Positions 59,901 to 64,000 of a DNA stretch of 64,000 nt are shown in pieces. Position 1 is the stretch's first letter. Each line of letters begins with the position of its first letter. This DNA comes from Lachnospiraceae bacterium XBB1006. GTDB lineage: Bacteria > Bacillota > Clostridia > Lachnospirales > Lachnospiraceae. Made by a program: the position numbers and the translations under genes. The notes beneath the pieces are model-generated. The model saw nothing but the letters and a program-made list of their open reading frames with translations. It made no database searches and had not been told where the DNA came from. The stretch is from positions 62,001-126,000 of the forward strand of contig FOXT01000008.1 in assembly GCA_900115795.1 (NCBI GenBank), written 5' to 3'.

Positions 59901-62565
59901 TACGTATCATTTCGCAATCGATTCTTCCCTTCCGGTATATGATATGGATCGTTGTGCATATTATGAAGAGGATGGCGAGCGTTACTTAAGATTGAGCGTT
60001 TCTGACAACCATGGACTTGCAGGCGTTTCCATTTTGGATGAGCGTTATGATACCTTTGATGATTATTCATTCTGCAATGTTTCGTTTGACTATAAGACGG
60101 AAGCAGGAAGTGACAAACGTGAAATAGTTCTTGCGTTAGGCGATGCTGCGAAATTAAAACGATATGGCGCAGAAAAATCACTTTTGGTTCAGACGTTTGA
60201 CCTTGCAAACAACTACCAGAAGAAGAAAATTTACTTCGGTGAGAAACCGGCAGATATTGACAATCCAAATCCGGAAAAATTAGCTGCAACCAAGTTAACA
60301 AAGGTTGAGAACACCGGTGTTGGCGAAATGACCTTAACCTACGACAAGGTAAGCATGGCAACCGGCTATGAAATTTATCGTGCAGAAGGAAAAGGCGAAT
60401 TTGCTAAGATTGGTGACACAAATAAAACCGTTTATGTAGATAAGAATGCAACCAAGAAGGGCGAGACCTATTCTTACAAGGTTGTAGCATACAACGAAAA
60501 AGAAAAAGCAGAAGATTCTAACGTTTTATCTGCAGTTTCCGAAATGGAAAATGCACCGGTAGAGCCAAAAGAATTAGCAAGTACCGAGGTATTAAGCGTA
60601 ACCAACACGGCATACGGAACCATGAAAGTAGATTATACAGACGTGGCAGGCGCAACCGGCTACAAGGTTCTTCGTGCAGAAGAAGATGGTGAATTTGAAG
60701 TACTTGGAACTACCGAAGAGAACTATTACATCGATAAGACAGCAACCAAAGTAGGTACAACCTATAACTACAAGGTAATTGCTTTCAACGATGAACAGGA
60801 AGCAAAAGAATCCAATGTAAAGAGCGCAGTTTCTGTAAAAGAAAAACCGCAGACCGGTTTAGAGGCACCAACGCTTGTAAAAGCGGTTAACACCAAGAAG
60901 GGAACCATCGAACTTGAGTGGGAAAAAGTAGAAGGCGCTAATGGCTACATGGTATACCGTGCAATCAACGACGGAGGCTTTGTAGAGGTTGATTCTACTT
61001 CTGCTACAAAATACAAAGATACCAGTGCTAAGAAATATGGACAGACCTATCGTTACTATGTAGTAGCTTACAATTGGAGCCACGTATTTAGTGAGCCATC
61101 CAATATTGTCGAGTGTGAGAACGAAATTGGTGGATTAAAAGTTCCAACCATCACGAACGCATACTATGATAAAGAAAATAAGCGGGTAGTATTGGAGTTT
61201 GAAGAAGATGCAAATGCAGCACGTTATGTTATCTTCCGTGCAGTGGATGACGAAGCAAGCTTGCATGAGTGGGCAAAAGCAGACGGAAGTCCATGGGAAG
61301 ACAGATGGGAGCTTGAAGAAGGACATACCTACTCCTATAGAATTCAGGCAGAAGGATATGAGAAAGACAACTTCTCCAAGCCATCCAACGAAGTTCATGT
61401 AAAAGTGACAAATGAGGATGAACCAGGTGAACCGGAGCAGCCAACGTTGGATGCAGCAGTATTAAAGAGCGTTGAAAATACCGGTATTGGTGAAATGACC
61501 GTAACCTTTGAAGCGGTAGAGGGAGCAACCGGTTACAGAGTATATCGTTCCGTAGATGCAGGTATGTTCGAGCAGGTAGCAGATGTTACCGGTACAACCT
61601 ACGTGGATGCAGCTGCAACCCAGACCGGCTCTGTTTACGCATACTATGTTGTAGCATACAACGAAGAAGTGGAAGCAGAGAAATCGGAAACCATGAGTGC
61701 TGTTTCTGAGAAAGTGGCACCATTAACAGCAACCACGATTACAAAAGTTGAAAATACTGCAAAATACACCATGACCATTACCTTCGAGCCGGTTTATCGT
61801 GCAGAAGGATACCATGTATATGGAAAAGCAGGAAATGGTGCATACGAGTTGTTAGGAGACACCACAGATACAACTTATGTTGCTAAGAATGCGACAAAAC
61901 TTGGTGAAACATATACCTACAAGGTTGTTGCATTCACTTCCAAAGAAGAAGGACCACAGTCCAACGAAATGGGAGCAAAATCCGAAATCGGATTATTAAA
62001 GGCAGCAGAGGTAACAAAGGTAGAAAACACAGCAATTAATGAAATGACGGTTACCTTCAAAGCAGTAGAGGGAGCAACAAACTATAAAGTTCTTCGTTCT
62101 GTAGATGGTAGTGCGTTTGCACAGGTTGCTGATGTAACCGAAACCAAATACGTAGACAAGAAGGCAAACAAAACAGGTTCTACCTATGCATACAAGGTAG
62201 TAGCATACAATGAAGAAACCGAGGCAGAAGAGTCCAATGTTATGAGCGCTGTATCTGCTAAGAAGGCAGAGGAAATTGGACAGGTTACCGGATTCAGCGT
62301 AAAACGTCACTTAGTGAAGTTCTACAACATCAGCTGGAACAAGGTAAAAGGTGCAACCGGTTACGAGCTTTATCGTAAGGAAAAAGGCGATAGCTATGAG
62401 ATGATTGATCGCACAAGCCTCACGTTTGTTGTGGATGTACCATCTCTTAAGAAGAACAAAACCTTTACTTACAAGGTAAGAGCATACAAGACCGTTAATG
62501 GAAAGAAAGTATATGGAAAATTCTCCAAAGAAATCACCATTACGACAAAAGGCTTGTTATTCTAA
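56929..62565 (+). CDS. Giant secreted subtilisin-like serine peptidase with PA domain and eight Fn3-like repeats
   Basis: 1,878 residues from ATG 56929 after GGAGGAG; a TTG five codons earlier lies in the ribosome site. The signal peptide ends near FAHA. After an inhibitor-like propeptide, the S8 domain has Asp215 (LDTGID), His302 (HGTHVSG), Asn393 (SAGNS) and Ser623 (GTSMASPH), with a PA domain inserted between Asn and Ser, as in lactocepin/C5a-peptidase-like enzymes. An Fn3-like middle region follows. From about residue 1115 come eight repeats of 75-95 residues, most starting LTKVENTxxxEMT and ending YKVVAYNE. There is no LPxTG, SLH or other visible anchor at the C-terminus (EITITTKGLLF). 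It is likely released or held by the repeats. Confidence 0.92.
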   Translation: MKKALSLLLSATMVLGMTQQATMFAHAENQEKGVVKGPGYEIHYGEVKGSQREDTFKLNGFHIDPDKRVSVIVKFKEESLVDKFLKSNNKEYGDYADSHAKTVAKVENKVDTMVEKVEAATDLKGTKNDAEVKDTYSVVFTGCSVEVPFKQIEKIQEMDGVEEVFLEHTYELPKTDFKVETKPNMLTSHEMIGSKEAWENGTGYDGTGTAIAVLDTGIDLYHEAFTTMPTNPKLSAEDIQKVLDSNDMEAEKGAATYSKRLVANPNGGDDSVYKNAKIPFAFDYVDNDTDIVPVHTQYHGTHVSGTVAGNCEKMKGVAPNAQLIGMKVFPDAGGAMDGDIINALEDCVRLDLDSINMSLGTSSGFAKYGDSALEEAYEAVERVGINLNISAGNSYNSALGNNHNHLEPASLPDEGIVGSPSTLKGALSVAAINNTHLGLSNFIELKNSVVGFSDGGKDSTKPFTKLSKGTYAVVDCGKGTPEDFAKVNVKNKVAMIQRGENTFQEKHDNAAKAGAAAAIVYNNTSGSLTMSIENYRIPCVFVTAKDGKKIIEEGEFKFDPDKRDNVANPDAWTMCDFSSIGSTPSLEIKPEITAPGGSIYSAFYSDKKGNGYDSVYGTISGTSMASPHIAGGTAIVREYVNKNFKGLDRIKTTQLVNNLTMSTAKPVTQQDGTFYLVRKQGAGIMQIDHAIKTPAYLTVAGQERPKAEVGYNEKGEYTYTVTVHNMSDRALTYNLKTTALAEQTQEVEGEKYTTEVAEDITKNCEISYKGAQNGKVTVAAGGTADVTVTVALDMNSARVKELQADYVNGFFVEGFTQFTSDTEVALSVPFMGFCGDWAKAPVFDSTIYDKDKKPEYGEGSKLGLHISGSECETAGINVFKANHGLGTEYAEQCLCIKGTDRLVPLTNLLRGAEKMTYTIKDENGKVVFDQSDNYIGKTYYTGSDETPFACAEYWMKVTPIFEPGKGAKDGEYTLTETAVVGGTNGKETQALTYHFAIDSSLPVYDMDRCAYYEEDGERYLRLSVSDNHGLAGVSILDERYDTFDDYSFCNVSFDYKTEAGSDKREIVLALGDAAKLKRYGAEKSLLVQTFDLANNYQKKKIYFGEKPADIDNPNPEKLAATKLTKVENTGVGEMTLTYDKVSMATGYEIYRAEGKGEFAKIGDTNKTVYVDKNATKKGETYSYKVVAYNEKEKAEDSNVLSAVSEMENAPVEPKELASTEVLSVTNTAYGTMKVDYTDVAGATGYKVLRAEEDGEFEVLGTTEENYYIDKTATKVGTTYNYKVIAFNDEQEAKESNVKSAVSVKEKPQTGLEAPTLVKAVNTKKGTIELEWEKVEGANGYMVYRAINDGGFVEVDSTSATKYKDTSAKKYGQTYRYYVVAYNWSHVFSEPSNIVECENEIGGLKVPTITNAYYDKENKRVVLEFEEDANAARYVIFRAVDDEASLHEWAKADGSPWEDRWELEEGHTYSYRIQAEGYEKDNFSKPSNEVHVKVTNEDEPGEPEQPTLDAAVLKSVENTGIGEMTVTFEAVEGATGYRVYRSVDAGMFEQVADVTGTTYVDAAATQTGSVYAYYVVAYNEEVEAEKSETMSAVSEKVAPLTATTITKVENTAKYTMTITFEPVYRAEGYHVYGKAGNGAYELLGDTTDTTYVAKNATKLGETYTYKVVAFTSKEEGPQSNEMGAKSEIGLLKAAEVTKVENTAINEMTVTFKAVEGATNYKVLRSVDGSAFAQVADVTETKYVDKKANKTGSTYAYKVVAYNEETEAEESNVMSAVSAKKAEEIGQVTGFSVKRHLVKFYNISWNKVKGATGYELYRKEKGDSYEMIDRTSLTFVVDVPSLKKNKTFTYKVRAYKTVNGKKVYGKFSKEITITTKGLLF

Positions 62566-62600
62566 TTATTCTCTCCTTTCATTTGAACAAATAAAATAAG

Positions 62601-62640
62601 GACCGCGGCTTGCGTGAACTCGCAGGCGGCGGTCTTTTTT
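62601..62640. terminator. Bidirectional terminator between the subtilase and LacI genes
   Basis: GACCGCGGCTTGCG and CGCAGGCGGCGGTC pair around TGAACT, followed by TTTTTT; the minus-strand lacI-type gene stops at its edge. Confidence 0.85.
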
Positions 62641-63622
62641 ATTTGAGGGATTCCCGTTCGATGAGGGTGAAGCTTAGTTTTTTCTCGAATCGTGCAGGGG
62701 TCTTTGCCTCAATAAGAGACAGTAATGCTTTAGCACCTTCTACCCCGCTTTCCCGGTAAAAAAAGTGGACGGTTGTTATTCCGGGGGACAATATAGAGGA
62801 AGGTGCGCTATCGCCAAATCCGGCAATGCCATAATCCATCGGAATGCTGTAATGTTGCTCGTGTAACGCCTTCATTACACCGAAAGCAATGGTATCGGTA
62901 GCGCACAAAATGGCATCCGGTCGTGGTGTCTTTTCGGTTAGGTGATAGGCATTTATGTAGCCGTTGGCGATGGTAAAATCGCCACAAAAAAGATGCTCAT
63001 CCAAAACGGACAGGCCGACTTGCTTAAGGGCATCGAGAAAGCCCTGTTTTCGATTATAGCCCACCGCTTTGTCGTTTTCCGGAACGCCAATATAGGCAAT
63101 TTGCCGATATCCTTTTTTTATAAAGAGAGAGGTCATGGCTTTTGCTGCTGCGTAATCATCATGGTAGATGCAGGAAAAGTCGGCGCTATATTGTCCAAGA
63201 ATAATTACCGGAATTGGCAATTCTTTTAATAAGGAAATGTGCATCGCAGTTAGCTCGGTTCCTAATAAGATGATGCCATCTACCATATTTTGGGAAAAAA
63301 TCCGGATATAATCAATTTCTTTTTTGGTATTATTTTCTGTGTTGGCCAGTAACATCTGGTAGCCATTTGCAGACAAAAGTTCACTGATTCCGGCAACTAC
63401 CTGGGAGATGGAACTGGAATCAATCTTTGGAATAATAACACCGATAAGTTTTGTCTTTTTCGTACGAAGCATCTGCGCTTGTGATGACGGGGTGTAGCCT
63501 GTTTCCGCAATGACTTTGGCGATGCGTTCCCTCTTCTCCTGACTCAAGTATCCGTTGTTAAGGTATCGCGAAACCGAAGCAGCAGAAACACCAGCTAATT
63601 TTGCAATTTCATTTATGGTCAT
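62639..63622 (-). CDS. LacI-family transcriptional regulator
   Basis: 327 residues from the ATG at 63622 after AAGGAG. The HTH is MTINEIAKLAGVSAASVSRYLNNG, followed by the hinge and a periplasmic-binding-like sugar domain (KLIGVIIPKIDSSSISQVV..., AILCATDTIAFGVMKAL). Together with the divergent EIIB-containing PTS gene and a GAAATCGATTTC-type operator on each side, it is very probably the specific repressor of that sugar uptake system, responding to the transported sugar phosphate. Confidence 0.92.
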   Translation of the reverse strand: MTINEIAKLAGVSAASVSRYLNNGYLSQEKRERIAKVIAETGYTPSSQAQMLRTKKTKLIGVIIPKIDSSSISQVVAGISELLSANGYQMLLANTENNTKKEIDYIRIFSQNMVDGIILLGTELTAMHISLLKELPIPVIILGQYSADFSCIYHDDYAAAKAMTSLFIKKGYRQIAYIGVPENDKAVGYNRKQGFLDALKQVGLSVLDEHLFCGDFTIANGYINAYHLTEKTPRPDAILCATDTIAFGVMKALHEQHYSIPMDYGIAGFGDSAPSSILSPGITTVHFFYRESGVEGAKALLSLIEAKTPARFEKKLSFTLIERESLK

Positions 63623-63657
63623 AGTGTGGTTCTCCTTGTTCAAATCTTCCAATAATG

Positions 63658-63671
63658 TGAAAACGATTTCA
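63658..63671. promoter_or_regulatory. LacI-family operator ahead of the regulator gene
   Basis: TGAAAACGATTTCA differs by one base from the perfect palindrome at 63799. It lies between the minus-strand promoter (TATACT region) and the regulator's start, fitting autorepression. Confidence 0.7.
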
Positions 63672-63758
63672 AACATAGTATACAAAAAAAATCATGTTTT
63701 GAAAAGACATTAGTAAAAATTGCTAAAAAAAGATGTGGGAAATCGTTGCTTTCGTTCA

Positions 63759-63787
63759 TTTACAAAAAAGACATGTGTCGCTATAAT
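63759..63787 (+). promoter_or_regulatory. Promoter of the PTS gene
   Basis: TTTACA 63759-63764 and TATAAT 63782-63787 separated by 17 bp. Confidence 0.8.
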
Positions 63788-63798
63788 AAGGACATAAC

Positions 63799-63812
63799 TG
63801 AAATCGATTTCA
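63799..63812. promoter_or_regulatory. LacI-family operator ahead of the PTS gene
   Basis: TGAAATCGATTTCA is a perfect 14-bp palindrome just downstream of the predicted transcription start. Confidence 0.8.
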
Positions 63813-63847
63813 TAACGAGGTAAACACATTTAGTAAGGGAGGAAGCC

Positions 63848-64000
63848 ATGGATTACAGAACATGTGCGAAAGCAATCTATGAGAAAATCGGCGGAAAAGA
63901 AAATCTTATTTCTGCCGCACATTGCGCTACCAGGTTGCGTCTAGTAATCGCGGACAACAAGAAGGTTGACGTGAAAGGACTTGAGAACGTAGACGGAGTG
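63848..64000 (+). CDS. PTS permease, EIIB-domain N-terminus (partial at window edge)
   Basis: 51 codons visible from ATG 63848 after AAGGGAGGAAG. MDYRTCAKAIYEKIGGKENLISAAHCATRLRLV is summarised by its key features: the NxxxAxHCxTRLR motif holds the phosphorylated Cys26 of glucose/sucrose/beta-glucoside-class EIIB domains. The EIIC part lies beyond the window. It should import and phosphorylate a sugar, such as sucrose, trehalose or a beta-glucoside, under control of the adjacent LacI protein. Confidence 0.9.
   Translation, partial: MDYRTCAKAIYEKIGGKENLISAAHCATRLRLVIADNKKVDVKGLENVDGV

Overview
The window looks like a chromosomal segment of an AT-rich anaerobic Firmicute, most probably a gut-type Clostridium relative of the Lachnospiraceae kind. 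Supporting signs are a FAD oxidoreductase/DUF1667 operon, butyrate kinase, NhaC, two-part ThrE, a Big_2 domain, CIRCE/HrcA heat-shock control, long-form HPF, strong AGGAGG ribosome sites and sigma-A promoters of the TTGACA-17-TATAAT type. The assignment is inference from gene content; no rRNA is present.

Layout. 1-6.3 kb: a two-flavoprotein plus DUF1667 operon with a J-domain protein, a convergent hybrid sensor kinase, and a PNPOx-like protein. 6.3-7.5 kb: the first of two copies of an unusual module (GC hairpin, leader rich in one repeated word, PD-(D/E)XK-like protein); the second copy lies at 44.7-45.8 kb. 7.5-10.2 kb: an ABC exporter, a small secreted protein with a stop codon inside its signal peptide, and a lipoprotein. 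10.3-16.9 kb: a TetR-controlled six-gene cluster (FGGY kinase, class II aldolase, GtrA, class III aminotransferase, aldehyde dehydrogenase) that I cannot match to a known pathway. 17-27.6 kb: two large regulators with two helix-turn-helix regions each, flanking a truncated radical SAM enzyme and a pair of ABC half-transporters that are each frameshifted at a short G run. A 52-codon exported-peptide gene sits tail-to-tail with the second regulator, and a secreted amidase follows.

27.7-40 kb is a graveyard-like accessory region: a subtilase remnant, an orphan DUF3990 protein, an IS6-like element that cuts a neighbouring gene, a Big_2 fragment, an AAA ATPase fragment, a broken Abi gene, another ABC exporter with a truncated radical SAM gene, an RHH regulator facing three 12-bp-spaced repeats, and lipoproteins. 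Two near-identical CIRCE-hsp20 units, exactly 6,100 bp apart, bracket part of it.

40-64 kb is mostly core: an alarmone synthetase, butyrate kinase, a zinc/cadmium efflux operon (HMA protein, P-type ATPase, ArsR), the second nuclease module, MscL, DUF445, two tRNA-Gly genes, LysR/NhaC, YitT, ThrE, an SDR enzyme, HPF, MATE, MurF, a giant secreted subtilase with eight Fn3-like repeats, and a LacI regulator divergent from a PTS permease gene that runs off the window.

The strongest candidates for something undescribed are the duplicated hairpin/word-repeat/nuclease module, the regulator-peptide pair at 23.3-25.4 kb with its frameshifted exporters, and the 10.3-16.9 kb metabolic cluster.
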